Positions 1 to 7,997 of a stretch of DNA of 64,000 bases are shown in pieces. This stretch comes from Tepidimonas aquatica (lineage in GTDB: Bacteria; Pseudomonadota; Gammaproteobacteria; Burkholderiales; Burkholderiaceae_C). The DNA lies in the NCBI RefSeq assembly GCF_007556585.1, contig NZ_VJNA01000005.1, forward strand, positions 1 to 64,000. Direction: 5' to 3'. The position numbers were made by a program, and so were the translations under genes. The notes below the pieces were generated by a model that worked only from the letters and a program-made list of their open reading frames with translations, was not told where the DNA came from and made no database searches. Within the stretch, counting starts at the first letter, position 1, and each line of letters opens with the position of its first letter.

Positions 1-2
1 TG

Positions 3-749
3 CTGCTGGCTGAGCGGCAGTTTCGCGCGCACTGGTTCGAGACCGGCACGCCGACCTTTTTGGTGCAGTGGTTGCAGCGCAAGGGGTTTTTTACGCCGAA
101 GCTGGAGCAGCTGTGGGCCAGCGAGGCACTGCTGGAGGCGTTCGATGTGGACCGCATCGAGCCCGAGGCGATGCTGTGGCAAACCGGCTACCTGACGATT
201 CGGCGCAGCGTGCTGAAAGCCGCGCGGCGCGAGTATGAACTCAGCGTGCCCAACCTCGAGGTGCGCGCCGCCCTCAATGAGCACCTGCTCAGCGCCTGGT
301 ACCCGGACGCGGCGCTGGCCAGCGTTTTGACCAGCGCCTTGTACGATATTTTGTCCAGCGGTGACGCGGCGGCACTCAGGGCGCACTTCGAGCGGCTGTT
401 TGCCTCCATCCCGCACGACTGGTACCGTGCCAACCCGATTGCGCAGTACGAGGGCTACTTTGCCAGCGTCTGCTACAGCCACCTGGCCAGCCTCGGGGTG
501 GAGATCATCGCTGAAGATGTCAGCAACGAAGGCCAGTGCGACCTCACCGTCAAGCACGCCGGCACCGCGTGGGTGTTCGAGTTCAAGGTCGTGGATGGCG
601 ACCAAGGCACGGGCGAGGCGCTGCGGCAACTCCAGGCCAAGGACTACGCGGCCAAGCACCGCGGCGCGCCGGGCATCCAGCGTGTGATCGAAGTCGGCGT
701 GGAGTTCAGCCGCAGCAAGCGGCAAATCGTGGGGTGGGACGTGCGGTGA
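3..749 (+). CDS. AAA-ATPase / PD-(D/E)XK nuclease family protein (3' part)
   Basis: Only the C-terminal 248 residues lie in the window; the reading frame is open to the left edge, so the true start is outside. The first residues include FRAHWFETGTPTFLV, typical of the end of the AAA-ATPase-like domain of the family that joins an ATPase (PF09820 type) to a PD-(D/E)XK nuclease-like domain (PF08011 type). The nuclease-like part is visible at the end: a YEGYFAS helix, then GQCDLTV and, about ten residues later, FEFKV, giving the D...ExK core. The ATPase motifs would be upstream and cannot be seen. Members are often accessory and multi-copy; no biochemical function is firmly established. The gene ends 26 bp before kdsD on the same strand but is not obviously part of that operon. 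Confidence 0.75.
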   Translation: MLAERQFRAHWFETGTPTFLVQWLQRKGFFTPKLEQLWASEALLEAFDVDRIEPEAMLWQTGYLTIRRSVLKAARREYELSVPNLEVRAALNEHLLSAWYPDAALASVLTSALYDILSSGDAAALRAHFERLFASIPHDWYRANPIAQYEGYFASVCYSHLASLGVEIIAEDVSNEGQCDLTVKHAGTAWVFEFKVVDGDQGTGEALRQLQAKDYAAKHRGAPGIQRVIEVGVEFSRSKRQIVGWDVR

Positions 750-775
750 CACCACCCTTGCACACTCAGGATGTC

Positions 776-1774
776 ATGACCAACGACCGATTGCCTTCAA
801 GCGACGCCGACTGGATCGCGCTGGCGCGCCAGACACTGGCCATCGAAGCCGCCGGCCTGCAAGCGATGGCCGAGCGGCTGGATCAACGCTTCGCCGACGC
901 GGTGCGCACGCTGCTGGCGTGCCGCGGCCGCGTCGTCGTCACCGGCATGGGCAAAAGCGGGCACATCGGCCGCAAGATCGCGGCGACGCTGGCCTCCACC
1001 GGCACGCCGGCGTTTTTTATGCACCCGGCCGAAGCCAGCCACGGTGACCTGGGAATGATCACCCCGGCCGACGCGGTGCTGGCCATCAGCAACAGCGGCG
1101 AAAGCGACGAGCTGACCACCATCCTGCCGCTGATCAAGCGCATGGGCGTGCCGCTGGTGGCCATGACCGGACGCAGCGACTCGACGCTGGCGCGGCATGC
1201 CGACGTCGTGCTGGACACCGGTGTGGCGCGCGAAGCCTGCCCGCACAACCTCGCCCCCACCGCCAGCACCACGGCGCAGCTGGCCATGGGCGACGCTCTG
1301 GCCGTGGCGCTGTTGAGCGCACGTGGGTTTCAGCCGGAGGACTTTGCGCGCTCCCACCCCGGCGGGGCGCTGGGCCGCCGCCTGTTGACGCTGGTGCGCG
1401 ATGTCATGCGGCCACTGGACGTGACCCCGCGCGTGGCGCCGCACGCCACGCTGCCGGAGACGATGCGGGCCATGAGCGCCGGGAGCCTGGGCGCCGCCGC
1501 CGTCGTCGACGAGCAGGGGCGTCCCATCGGCATTTTCACCGACGGCGACCTGCGCCGCCTGATCGAGGCGCGCCCGGGCGCTGACCTGCGCACGCTGACC
1601 GCCGCCGAGGTCATGCACCCCAACCCGCGCAGCGTGCACCCCGGGATGCTGGCCGTCGAAGCGGCCGACCTGATGGAGCAGCACCGCATCCACAGCGTGC
1701 TGGTGGTCGATGACGACGGCCGGCTGGTTGGAGCGCTGAACTCGCACGACCTGATGCGTGCCAAGGTGATTTGA
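776..1774 (+). CDS. kdsD: Arabinose-5-phosphate isomerase (KpsF/GutQ family)
   Basis: Converts D-ribulose 5-phosphate to D-arabinose 5-phosphate, the first committed step to Kdo for lipopolysaccharide. The 332-residue product has the family length. An N-terminal SIS domain carries TGMGKSG (about residues 56-62) and HPAEASHGDLG with its active-site histidine, followed by two CBS domains from about residue 215 to the end. The ATG at 776 was chosen over an upstream in-frame extension because it gives the normal N-terminus (MTNDRLPSS). The stop overlaps the kdsC start by one base, so the two genes are translationally coupled. Confidence 0.95.
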   Translation: MTNDRLPSSDADWIALARQTLAIEAAGLQAMAERLDQRFADAVRTLLACRGRVVVTGMGKSGHIGRKIAATLASTGTPAFFMHPAEASHGDLGMITPADAVLAISNSGESDELTTILPLIKRMGVPLVAMTGRSDSTLARHADVVLDTGVAREACPHNLAPTASTTAQLAMGDALAVALLSARGFQPEDFARSHPGGALGRRLLTLVRDVMRPLDVTPRVAPHATLPETMRAMSAGSLGAAAVVDEQGRPIGIFTDGDLRRLIEARPGADLRTLTAAEVMHPNPRSVHPGMLAVEAADLMEQHRIHSVLVVDDDGRLVGALNSHDLMRAKVI

Positions 1775-2322
1775 TGGACCGCCCTGTGTTGACCTTTGTC
1801 CCCGAGCTGCTGCTGCGCGCCCAGGCCGTGCGCGTGGCGCTGCTCGACGTCGATGGGGTGCTGACCGACGGGGGCCTGTGGTACGGTCCGGACGGTGAGC
1901 AGCTCAAGCGCTTTCATACGCTGGATGGCCACGGCCTCAAGCTGCTGCGCCGCGCCGGCATCGAGCCCGCGGTGGTGACCGGGCGCGATTCGCCCGCACT
2001 GCGTGCGCGGCTGCAGGCGCTGGGTGTGCGCCACGTGCGCTACGGCACCGAAGACAAACGCCCCGCCGCTGAAAGCATCTTGGCTGAACTCGGCGTGGGG
2101 TGGGACGCAGCTGCGGCGATCGGCGACGACTGGCCGGACCTGCCGGTGCTGACGCGCTGCGCCCTGGCCGCGGCCCCACCCAGCGCGCACCCGGAGGTGC
2201 TGGCGCGTGTGCACCACGTCACCGCGGCGCCCGCCGGGGGCGGGGCGGCGCGTGAGTTCTGCGACCTGCTGCTGGTGGCGCGCGGCCACTACGTGACGTT
2301 GTTGAAGGAGGCGCTGGCGTGA
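1774..2322 (+). CDS. kdsC: 3-deoxy-D-manno-octulosonate-8-phosphate phosphatase
   Basis: Dephosphorylates Kdo-8-phosphate to Kdo in the cytoplasm. It is a 182-residue HAD-superfamily protein of the small KdsC type without a cap domain. DVDGVLTDG (residues 25-33) holds the nucleophile and acid/base aspartates, VVTGRDS is motif II and GDDWPDL is the metal-binding motif. The ATG at 1774 follows a TTG codon that could also be read as a start; the ATG is favoured because it overlaps the kdsD stop (TGATG). The 3' end overlaps the lptC start by four bases (GTGA). Confidence 0.95.
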   Translation: MDRPVLTFVPELLLRAQAVRVALLDVDGVLTDGGLWYGPDGEQLKRFHTLDGHGLKLLRRAGIEPAVVTGRDSPALRARLQALGVRHVRYGTEDKRPAAESILAELGVGWDAAAAIGDDWPDLPVLTRCALAAAPPSAHPEVLARVHHVTAAPAGGGAAREFCDLLLVARGHYVTLLKEALA

Positions 2323-2987
2323 CCCCGCGTCCGGCCCTGCCGCCCCCCCGCCCTACGCGGCCAGCGCAGCCTTGGTGGGTACGCGCGTGGGATGTAGCCT
2401 CGCTGTACCTGCCGGTGGCGCTGATGGGAACTCTGGCCCTGCTGACTTGGGCGGTCGTGCAACGCGTGCCCGAAGACCGCCCCAGCCCCAGCCGTGCCCT
2501 GGGCCAGGGCGAGCCAGACTACACGCTGCACGGCTTCACCCTGCAGCGTTGGGGTGTGCCGGGCCAACCCGACCTGCAGCTGCGCGGCCGCCGCCTGGTC
2601 CACTACCCTGCCGATGCCCGTACCGATATCGAGCAGGCGCACCTGCAGCGGGTGTTGCCGGCCGATGGGGTACGCAGCACCGTCCAGGCGCAGTGGCTGC
2701 AAACAGACGACGGCCGTGTCCACTACACGTTGCGGGGGCAGGTGCGCTACGAGCGCACCCCGATGCGCCCCGGGGCCGCACCGCGCGTCACACTGGACGG
2801 CGAGGAACTGACCTGGGACAGCGAACGTCAGCTGTTGCAAAGTGCGCGGCCGGTGCGCATCACGCGCGAGGGGGACGTGATAACGGCCAACCGGCTGCGC
2901 TACGACGAGCGCCACGGGTTGGCCGAATTACGAGGTCAGGTACGCGCCACGCTGGTGGCACGCGCGGGGCGGCAGGCGCCCCGCTGA
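2319..2987 (+). CDS. lptC: LPS export ABC transporter periplasmic protein LptC
   Basis: LptC is the bitopic inner-membrane protein that passes LPS from LptFG to the periplasmic LptA bridge. The 222-residue product starts with GTG inside the kdsC stop. It has a proline-rich cytoplasmic start, one membrane segment at about residues 27-47, and a periplasmic beta-rich domain with DYTLHGFTLQR near its beginning, as in other LptC proteins. Usually lptA and lptB follow directly; here the next gene is convergent and unrelated. A perfect 8-bp GC stem is encoded by the last codons (2964-2984). Confidence 0.9.
   Translation: MTPRPALPPPRPTRPAQPWWVRAWDVASLYLPVALMGTLALLTWAVVQRVPEDRPSPSRALGQGEPDYTLHGFTLQRWGVPGQPDLQLRGRRLVHYPADARTDIEQAHLQRVLPADGVRSTVQAQWLQTDDGRVHYTLRGQVRYERTPMRPGAAPRVTLDGEELTWDSERQLLQSARPVRITREGDVITANRLRYDERHGLAELRGQVRATLVARAGRQAPR
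2964..2984. terminator. GC-rich hairpin at the lptC 3' end (possible bidirectional terminator)
   Basis: GCGGGGCG, a five-base loop and CGCCCCGC form an 8-bp perfect stem ending just before the lptC stop. The convergent RRM gene ends 10 bp further on. There is no U tract on either strand, so intrinsic termination is uncertain. Confidence 0.3.
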
Positions 2988-2996
2988 GGCCGACGG

Positions 2997-3383
2997 TCAG
3001 TACCCGCCGCCGTACCCACCACGGTCATCGCGGCGACGCGGTGCACCGTAGGGGCTACGGAATTGGCCATCGCCACCGCCGAAGCCGCCTTCACGACGGC
3101 CGCCGCCAAACCCACCGCTGCGCGGCGGGCGCGGCTCCATTGGCCGGGCTTCGTTGACCACCAGGTTGCGGCCGCCCATCGACTGGCCATGCAGACCGGC
3201 GATGGCCGCCTGGGCCTCGGCATCGCTGCCCATTTCGACAAAACCAAAACCCTTGGAGCGACCGGTGTCGCGCTCCATCATCACCTTGGCGCTGGCCACT
3301 TGGCCATACGCGCTGAACGCTTGCTGCAGATCGCCGTCGCGCACCGAATACGGAAGGTTGCCGACGTACAACTTGTTGCCCAT
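2997..3383 (-). CDS. RRM-domain RNA-binding protein with Gly/Arg-rich tail
   Basis: This 128-residue protein has one RNA recognition motif (residues 2-80) with RNP2 LYVGNL near the start and RNP1 KGFGFVEM around residues 40-47. A low-complexity tail rich in Gly, Arg and Tyr (GGFGGGRREGG, ending GGYGGGY) follows. Proteins of this type in betaproteobacteria and cyanobacteria resemble eukaryotic glycine-rich RNA-binding proteins and are often cold-induced; the exact target RNAs are unknown. The start at 3383 is supported by a GAGGAG Shine-Dalgarno (SD) sequence a few bases upstream; a longer in-frame reading lacks RRM homology. The gene is monocistronic, with a leader region of about 250 bp to the next coding remnant, long enough for post-transcriptional control. 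Confidence 0.9.
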   Translation of the reverse strand: MGNKLYVGNLPYSVRDGDLQQAFSAYGQVASAKVMMERDTGRSKGFGFVEMGSDAEAQAAIAGLHGQSMGGRNLVVNEARPMEPRPPRSGGFGGGRREGGFGGGDGQFRSPYGAPRRRDDRGGYGGGY

Positions 3384-3567
3384 GAAGGGACTCCTCGAAA
3401 AACACACTGACACAAACGAGCGACGGAGCCCCGACGGCAAACAAACCAACTGCTGCACGCGAAACCGACCGATCACCACTGACTGGGCCGACGCCGCGAA
3501 CATCGACCCGGGTCGCATTATGCGCCGATTGCGCTGCCCGTGGGGATTTTTTGATCCATACACCCCA

Positions 3568-3625
3568 GCCGCCACGGGAATGATGCGCCAAAACAACACC
3601 GCGCCTATCGAAACACCGTGGCGGC
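3568..3625. repeat. Perfect 10-bp inverted repeat with 38-nt spacer
   Basis: GCCGCCACGG at 3568-3577 is matched by CCGTGGCGGC at 3616-3625. It lies between the channel remnant and the RRM gene. It could be a leader hairpin or the end of the remnant transcript; no T-run follows. Confidence 0.4.
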
Positions 3626-3632
3626 CCGACGT

Positions 3633-3995
3633 TCACGACGCTGAACCACGGCGGTAGATCACGTGGTAGGTCAACCCCACCACCACACTGCCCCCCAGCA
3701 AATTGCCACCGATCACCGGCACCAGGTTGCCCAGCATGCCGCTGAACGTCACCGGGGGTGCCGCGGGCGCACCGCCCCCGGCCTGCACCAACACCGCCAG
3801 CCCCGCGGCGCCCAGCCCATTGGCCAAACACACCCACCCCCAGTTGCGCAGCACCTCGCGGGTGCTGATGCGGCCATCGGCCCAGGCCATGGCCAGCAGG
3901 TTGTTGCCCGTGAACAGTTCGGCGCCGGCCACCACCAGCAGCAGGCCCAGTGCAAACACCAGCCCGCCCAGCCACTGCGAGGGCGCAACACCCTT
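3633..3995 (-). pseudogene. Formate/nitrite transporter (FNT) family remnant
   Basis: The frame encodes about 115 residues of clear FNT similarity. [19 protein letters not shown] followed by TGN matches the first FNT family signature, then [16 protein letters not shown], and directly after a short Ala/Pro/Gly linker the C-terminal [17 protein letters not shown] with YHVIYRR. Intact FNT channels have about 270-300 residues and six membrane segments. Here the first segment is missing and the whole centre, including the second signature (the CNWLV region), has been deleted, so no pentameric channel can form. The open frame continues upstream to 4100 but only over the metX leader, without homology. 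It is read as an internally and 5'-deleted pseudogene rather than a new small protein. Confidence 0.8.
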
Positions 3996-4001
3996 TATAC
4001 T
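3996..4001 (+). promoter_or_regulatory. -10 element of the metX promoter
   Basis: TATACT lies about 7 bp upstream of the first paired base of the riboswitch (4008), so transcription would begin at the aptamer. No good -35 hexamer is visible at 16-18 bp. Confidence 0.5.
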
Positions 4002-4007
4002 GTGGTC

Positions 4008-4064
4008 TGCGCCGATTTGGATCCCGCTTGCGGGCGCGTAACAAGTACCGCTAAAGAGGAAGCG
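4008..4064 (+). ncRNA. SAM-II-type riboswitch (S-adenosylmethionine aptamer) upstream of metX
   Basis: The leader folds into the H-type pseudoknot of the SAM-II class. P1 pairs TGCGCC (4008-4013) with GGCGCG (4033-4038). The loop begins with the conserved GATTTG. Loop bases pair with the 3' tail: GCTTG (4026-4030) with CAAGT (4042-4046), and TCC (4022-4024) with GGA (4058-4060). Between the two tail pairings sits ACCGCTAAAGA, containing the conserved GCTAAA of the ligand pocket. SAM-II elements typically precede metA/metX and related genes, mostly in alphaproteobacteria, and repress when SAM is abundant. The metX start is 68 nt beyond the aptamer. The assignment rests on my alignment by eye to the known class. 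Confidence 0.75.
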
Positions 4065-4127
4065 TCGGCCAGGCCTTGCCGGCGTCGCCACCGCGGTCAC
4101 GGCGCATCAGGCAAGGAAACAAACACC

Positions 4128-5327
4128 GTGATCGTCACCCCCCAACGCCTTCACGTCGACACCCCGCTGCCGCTGCGCAGCGGGGCGGTGCTACCCGCTT
4201 TCGAGCTGGTGTACGAGACCTACGGACAGCTCAACGCCGCGCGCGACAACGCGGTGCTGATCTGCCACGCGCTCAACGCCAGCCACCACGTCGCCGGCCA
4301 CCACGCCGACGCCCAGGGGCAACCCATCCCCAAAAGCGAAGGCTGGTGGCACAACATGGTCGGACCGGGCAAACCGGTGGACACCGAGCGCTTCTTCGTC
4401 ATCTGCGCCAACAACATCGGTTCGTGCTTTGGCTCCACCGGCCCCACGCACATCAACCCGGCGACGGGCCAGCCGTGGGGCGCCGACTTCCCCGTCGTCA
4501 CGGTGGAGGATTGGGTCAACGCCCAGGCACAGCTGCTGGACGCGTTGGGCATCGAGCGGCTGGCCGCCGTCATGGGCGGCAGCTTGGGTGGGATGCAGGC
4601 GCTGTCATGGACGCTGCAGTACCCCGAGCGGGTGCGGCACGCGGTGGTGGTGGCCAGCGCCCCCAACCTGACGGCCGAAAATATCGCCTTCAACGAGGTG
4701 GCGCGCCGCGCCATCGTGACCGACCCGGATTTTCATGGCGGGCACTACCTGCGCCACGGCACCAAGCCGCGGCGGGGCTTGCGCATCGCGCGCATGATCG
4801 GTCACATCACGTACCTCAGCGACGACGTGATGAACGAGAAGTTTGGTCGTCGCCTGCGTCCGCTGGCCGAGGCGCTGCGCCACGGTGACGTGGCCACGGC
4901 CGAGCGGCTGGCCTACCGCTACACCACGCAGGACGTGGAGTTCGAAATCGAAAGCTACCTGCGCTACCAGGGCGACAAATTCAGCGAGTATTTCGACGCC
5001 AACACCTACTTGCTGATCACGCGGGCGCTGGATTACTTCGATCCAGCGCGTGAGTACGACGGCGACTTGAGCGCCGCACTGCGCCGTGCGCGGGCGGACT
5101 TTTTGGTGATTTCGTTTTCCACCGACTGGCGGTTTTCGCCGGCCCGCAGCCGCGAAATCGTCAAGGCGCTGCTGGACAACCAGCGCGCGGTGAGCTACGC
5201 CGAAATCGACGCCTCCCACGGGCACGATGCGTTTTTGCTCGACGACCCCCGCTACCACGCGGCGGTGCGCGCGTACTTCGAACACCGCGTCGGCGCCCAC
5301 CTGAGCTTGCCCGGAGGCACGGCATGA
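4128..5327 (+). CDS. metX: Homoserine O-acyltransferase MetX
   Basis: Activates homoserine by O-acylation, the first step of methionine synthesis from aspartate. This is a 399-residue alpha/beta-hydrolase-fold protein. The nucleophile elbow is GGSLGGMQ (Ser about 152), with the catalytic Asp in STDWRFSP and His in SHGHDAFL near the C-terminus. MetX enzymes use acetyl-CoA or succinyl-CoA; several betaproteobacterial members are succinyltransferases, so the acyl donor is left open. The start is GTG at 4128, preceded by AAGGA. The frame runs open far upstream but the leader holds the riboswitch. The 3' end overlaps metW by four bases. Confidence 0.95.
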   Translation: MIVTPQRLHVDTPLPLRSGAVLPAFELVYETYGQLNAARDNAVLICHALNASHHVAGHHADAQGQPIPKSEGWWHNMVGPGKPVDTERFFVICANNIGSCFGSTGPTHINPATGQPWGADFPVVTVEDWVNAQAQLLDALGIERLAAVMGGSLGGMQALSWTLQYPERVRHAVVVASAPNLTAENIAFNEVARRAIVTDPDFHGGHYLRHGTKPRRGLRIARMIGHITYLSDDVMNEKFGRRLRPLAEALRHGDVATAERLAYRYTTQDVEFEIESYLRYQGDKFSEYFDANTYLLITRALDYFDPAREYDGDLSAALRRARADFLVISFSTDWRFSPARSREIVKALLDNQRAVSYAEIDASHGHDAFLLDDPRYHAAVRAYFEHRVGAHLSLPGGTA

Positions 5328-5911
5328 GTGACCGCCTGATCCAACACCTGATTGCCGAGCTTGTGCCGCACGGCGCGCGCGTGCTCGACCTGGGCTGCGG
5401 CGACGGCGCGCTGCTGGCGCACCTGCGCGATGCACGTGGCTGCCACGGCTACGGCATCGAGATCGACGACGCGCTGGTGCACGCCTGCCTCAAGCGCGGG
5501 CTGGACGTGCTGCAGTTCAACCTCGAAGAGGGGCTGTCGATGTTCGCCGACGACAGCTTCGATGTGGTGCTGCAAATCGATACGCTGCAGCACCTGCGCA
5601 ACGCCGAGACGATGCTGCGTGAGACGGCGCGGGTGGGGCGCAGCGCGATCGTGGCCTTCCCGAACTTCGCGCACTGGCCCAACCGGCTGCGTGTGCTGTC
5701 CGGGCGCATGCCAGTGACCCGGCGGCTGCCTTACCAGTGGTACGACACGCCCAACATCCGCGTCGGCACCTTCGCCGATTTCGAAGTCCTGGCCGAGCGC
5801 CTGGGGCTGCATATCGACGACGCCTTCGGCATCGACCACCGCGGCCGCGTGGTGCGCCGCTGGCCCAACCTGCTGGCCAGCACGGCGGTGTTCAAGCTTA
5901 GCCAGCGCTGA
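5324..5911 (+). CDS. metW: Methionine biosynthesis protein MetW
   Basis: MetW is a class I methyltransferase-like protein nearly always encoded with MetX in proteobacteria and needed for, or stimulating, homoserine acylation. The 195-residue product shows the SAM-fold motif [13 protein letters not shown] near residue 20 and [12 protein letters not shown]. The ATG overlaps the metX stop (ATGA), so both are made from the riboswitch-controlled message. A 7-bp inverted repeat (CCGCCGT ... ACGGCGG, 5913-5941) follows the stop and may help end the transcript, though it lacks a clear T-run. Confidence 0.95.
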   Translation: MSDRLIQHLIAELVPHGARVLDLGCGDGALLAHLRDARGCHGYGIEIDDALVHACLKRGLDVLQFNLEEGLSMFADDSFDVVLQIDTLQHLRNAETMLRETARVGRSAIVAFPNFAHWPNRLRVLSGRMPVTRRLPYQWYDTPNIRVGTFADFEVLAERLGLHIDDAFGIDHRGRVVRRWPNLLASTAVFKLSQR

Positions 5912-5997
5912 CACCGCCGTGCAACCCTGAAATTGACGGCGGGTCGTGCCGCTGTTTGCACGATCAGCCTGCCGTTGGTGCTGCCATCATCGGCACA

Positions 5998-6017
5998 CTG
6001 CCTCCACGTGGGGGCAG
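5998..6017 (+). repeat. Near-perfect 20-bp palindrome before the orphan gene
   Basis: CTGCCTCCAC is followed at once by GTGGGGGCAG, with one mismatched position. It ends directly before the CAGGAGGG ribosome-binding site of the next gene, so it could be a protein operator or an mRNA hairpin that affects translation. Confidence 0.45.
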
Positions 6018-6030
6018 CAGGAGGGCGATC

Positions 6031-6483
6031 ATGCGCATCCCGGCAACCCACCCCGCCCATGCCGCCTGGCCAGCGCCCCGGGCGTCGACGACCCGCGCCA
6101 CCGCTGGGGACACAGCGCCCGCAGCGACGGACAGCCCCACGGCGACGTCCAAGGCCGACGGCGCCAGCAGCGGCCCGCCCGGCCTGCAACGGGTGTTGCA
6201 GCGGCTGCAAGCCCTGCCAGCCGACACCCGCTCGCCTGGCCAGCAGCAAGCGCTGACACGCATCGAGCGCAACTTGCAACGCTACCTGGAGCATCAGGGC
6301 CTGGCCGACGGCACGGTGCGGCCGGCCGAGCAACCGGCCCTGACCACCGAGGTTGACCCGGTGGCGGTCCCGGGCCCTACCCCTGAGCCCGACGAGGCGC
6401 AAGGGAACGTGGCCTTGGCCCCCGTCACCAACGGTGAGCCGCCCCTTCCAACGCAAGCGTTGTTGGAGGCTTTGCCCGGCTGA
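6031..6483 (+). CDS. Hypothetical protein, Ala/Pro/Gln-rich
   Basis: I do not recognise this 150-residue product. It starts MRIPATHPAHAAW and has a low-complexity region rich in Ala, Thr and Pro up to about residue 50. A predicted helical middle follows (LQRVLQRLQALP ... RIERNLQRYLEHQGL, roughly residues 52-92), then a Pro/Glu-rich tail. There is no signal peptide, membrane segment or cysteine. The reading is supported by a strong SD (AGGAGGG) spaced correctly before ATG 6031. It sits alone between metW and a convergent aminotransferase gene. Confidence 0.55.
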   Translation: MRIPATHPAHAAWPAPRASTTRATAGDTAPAATDSPTATSKADGASSGPPGLQRVLQRLQALPADTRSPGQQQALTRIERNLQRYLEHQGLADGTVRPAEQPALTTEVDPVAVPGPTPEPDEAQGNVALAPVTNGEPPLPTQALLEALPG

Positions 6484-6514
6484 GTCGGGTCGGGCCACCG
6501 TGCGCGCAGAGGGG

Positions 6515-7906
6515 TCAGTCCAACGCCCGCAGCGTCTCGCCCAGCGCGTCCACCAGGCGGTCGATCTCGGCTTCGGTGCTGATGAAGGGCGGCGCCAGTT
6601 GCACGGTGTCGCCGCCGTAGCGCACGTAAAAGCCCTTGGCCCACATGCGCATGGCCACCTCGAAGGGGCGCTTGAGCGGCTCGCCCGGCGCCGGGGCCAA
6701 CGTCAGCCCCGCCGCCAGCCCGTAGTTGCGGATGTCGAGCAGATGGGGGCTGGCGCCGCGCAGGCTGTGCACCTTGGCCTCGAACACCGGGGCCAGCGCC
6801 CGCACCCGCTCGGGGGCGTTGTCGCGCTGCAGCAGCGCCATCGACGCCAAGCCCGCCGCGCACGCCACCGGGTGCGCCGAGTAGGTGTAGCCGTGCGGGA
6901 ACTCCAGCGCGTACGTAGGGCCGCCAGCGTCGATGAAGGCGTCGTAAATGCCTTGGCGCACCGCCACGCCACCCAGTGGCTGCACGCCGTTGGTCACTTG
7001 CTTGGCAAAGGTCAGCATGTCCGGCACGACACCGAACGCCTCGGACCCGGTCCACGCGCCGCAACGCCCAAAGCCGGTGATGACCTCATCAAAAATCAAC
7101 AAGATGTCGTGCTGGGTGCAGATGTCGCGCAGGCGCTGCAGGTAGCCTTGCGGCGGCACCACCACGCCGGCCGAGCCGGACATCGGCTCGACGATGACCG
7201 CCGCGATCGTCGAGGCATCGTGCAGCTCGATCAGGCGCAGCAGCTCGTCGGCCAGCGCCGCGCCGGCGTACAGCCCGGCGCCGTCGGCCGGTGGCTGCCC
7301 CCGGAAAAACGCCCCCGCCGGCGGCTGGGTGTGTGGCAGGTGGTCGGCTTCGACGCCCTGGCCAAACAGCTTGCGGTTGCCGACGATGCCACCCACCGAC
7401 ACACCGCCGAAGTTGACGCCGTGGTAGCCCTTGGCACGGCCAATCAAGCGCGTTTTGCTCGCCTGGCCGCGCACGCGCCAGTAGGCGCGGGCGATCTTCA
7501 GCGCGGTGTCGGCCGCCTCCGAGCCCGAGGCGGTGAACATCACGCGGTTGAGCCCAGCAGGCAGGTGCTCGACGATGCGGTTGGCCAGCTCGAACGACAG
7601 CGGGTGGCCGAACTGGAACGCCGGCGCGTAGTCCAGCGTGGCGACCTGGCGGCTGACGGCTTCGACGATTTCGCGCCGGCCATGGCCCAGCCCCGTGCAC
7701 CACAGGCCCGACAGGCCATCGAAGACGCGCCGACCGTCGGCGTCGATCAGGTACGCGCCGTCGGCCGCAACGATCAGGCGTGGGTCGGCCTTGAATTGGC
7801 GGTTGCCGGTGAACGGCATCCAGTGCGCGGCCAGCCACGCGGCGTCGCCGGGACGCAGTTCGGCGCTGGTGGGGATGGTGTGGGTGGGGGTGTCGGACAG
7901 GTTCAT
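6515..7906 (-). CDS. Omega-amino acid:pyruvate aminotransferase (class III)
   Basis: This 463-residue PLP enzyme is of the beta-alanine:pyruvate/omega-amino acid transaminase subgroup. It moves amino groups from terminal amines such as beta-alanine to pyruvate. Visible features are the substrate-loop MPFTGNRQFK near the start, SGSEAADTALKIAR in the cofactor site, GYHGVNFGG, IFDEVITGFGR (the PLP-binding aspartate) and FAKQVTNGVQPLGGV with the Schiff-base lysine. The ATG at 7906 gives the normal N-terminus MNLSDT; longer in-frame readings run over the divergent cbiX-like gene. The gene is transcribed alone. The precise amine donor cannot be told from sequence. Confidence 0.85.
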   Translation of the reverse strand: MNLSDTPTHTIPTSAELRPGDAAWLAAHWMPFTGNRQFKADPRLIVAADGAYLIDADGRRVFDGLSGLWCTGLGHGRREIVEAVSRQVATLDYAPAFQFGHPLSFELANRIVEHLPAGLNRVMFTASGSEAADTALKIARAYWRVRGQASKTRLIGRAKGYHGVNFGGVSVGGIVGNRKLFGQGVEADHLPHTQPPAGAFFRGQPPADGAGLYAGAALADELLRLIELHDASTIAAVIVEPMSGSAGVVVPPQGYLQRLRDICTQHDILLIFDEVITGFGRCGAWTGSEAFGVVPDMLTFAKQVTNGVQPLGGVAVRQGIYDAFIDAGGPTYALEFPHGYTYSAHPVACAAGLASMALLQRDNAPERVRALAPVFEAKVHSLRGASPHLLDIRNYGLAAGLTLAPAPGEPLKRPFEVAMRMWAKGFYVRYGGDTVQLAPPFISTEAEIDRLVDALGETLRALD

Positions 7907-7997
7907 GGCGGGACAGGGCAGGTCAACGGCAACGACGGGGGCGGGGCCAAGCGGCGGCGGGCCACCCAGCAACCCAAACCATGCCATTATGCGCATC

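Noticed and set aside
3996-4100. N-terminal part of the minus-strand frame that continues into the FNT remnant
   Set aside because: The residues have no similarity to FNT proteins and the DNA is explained by the metX promoter and riboswitch.
3663-4127. Upstream extension of metX, adding about 150 residues
   Set aside because: The frame is open only because it runs antisense to the FNT remnant and across the riboswitch. MetX homology starts at GTG 4128.
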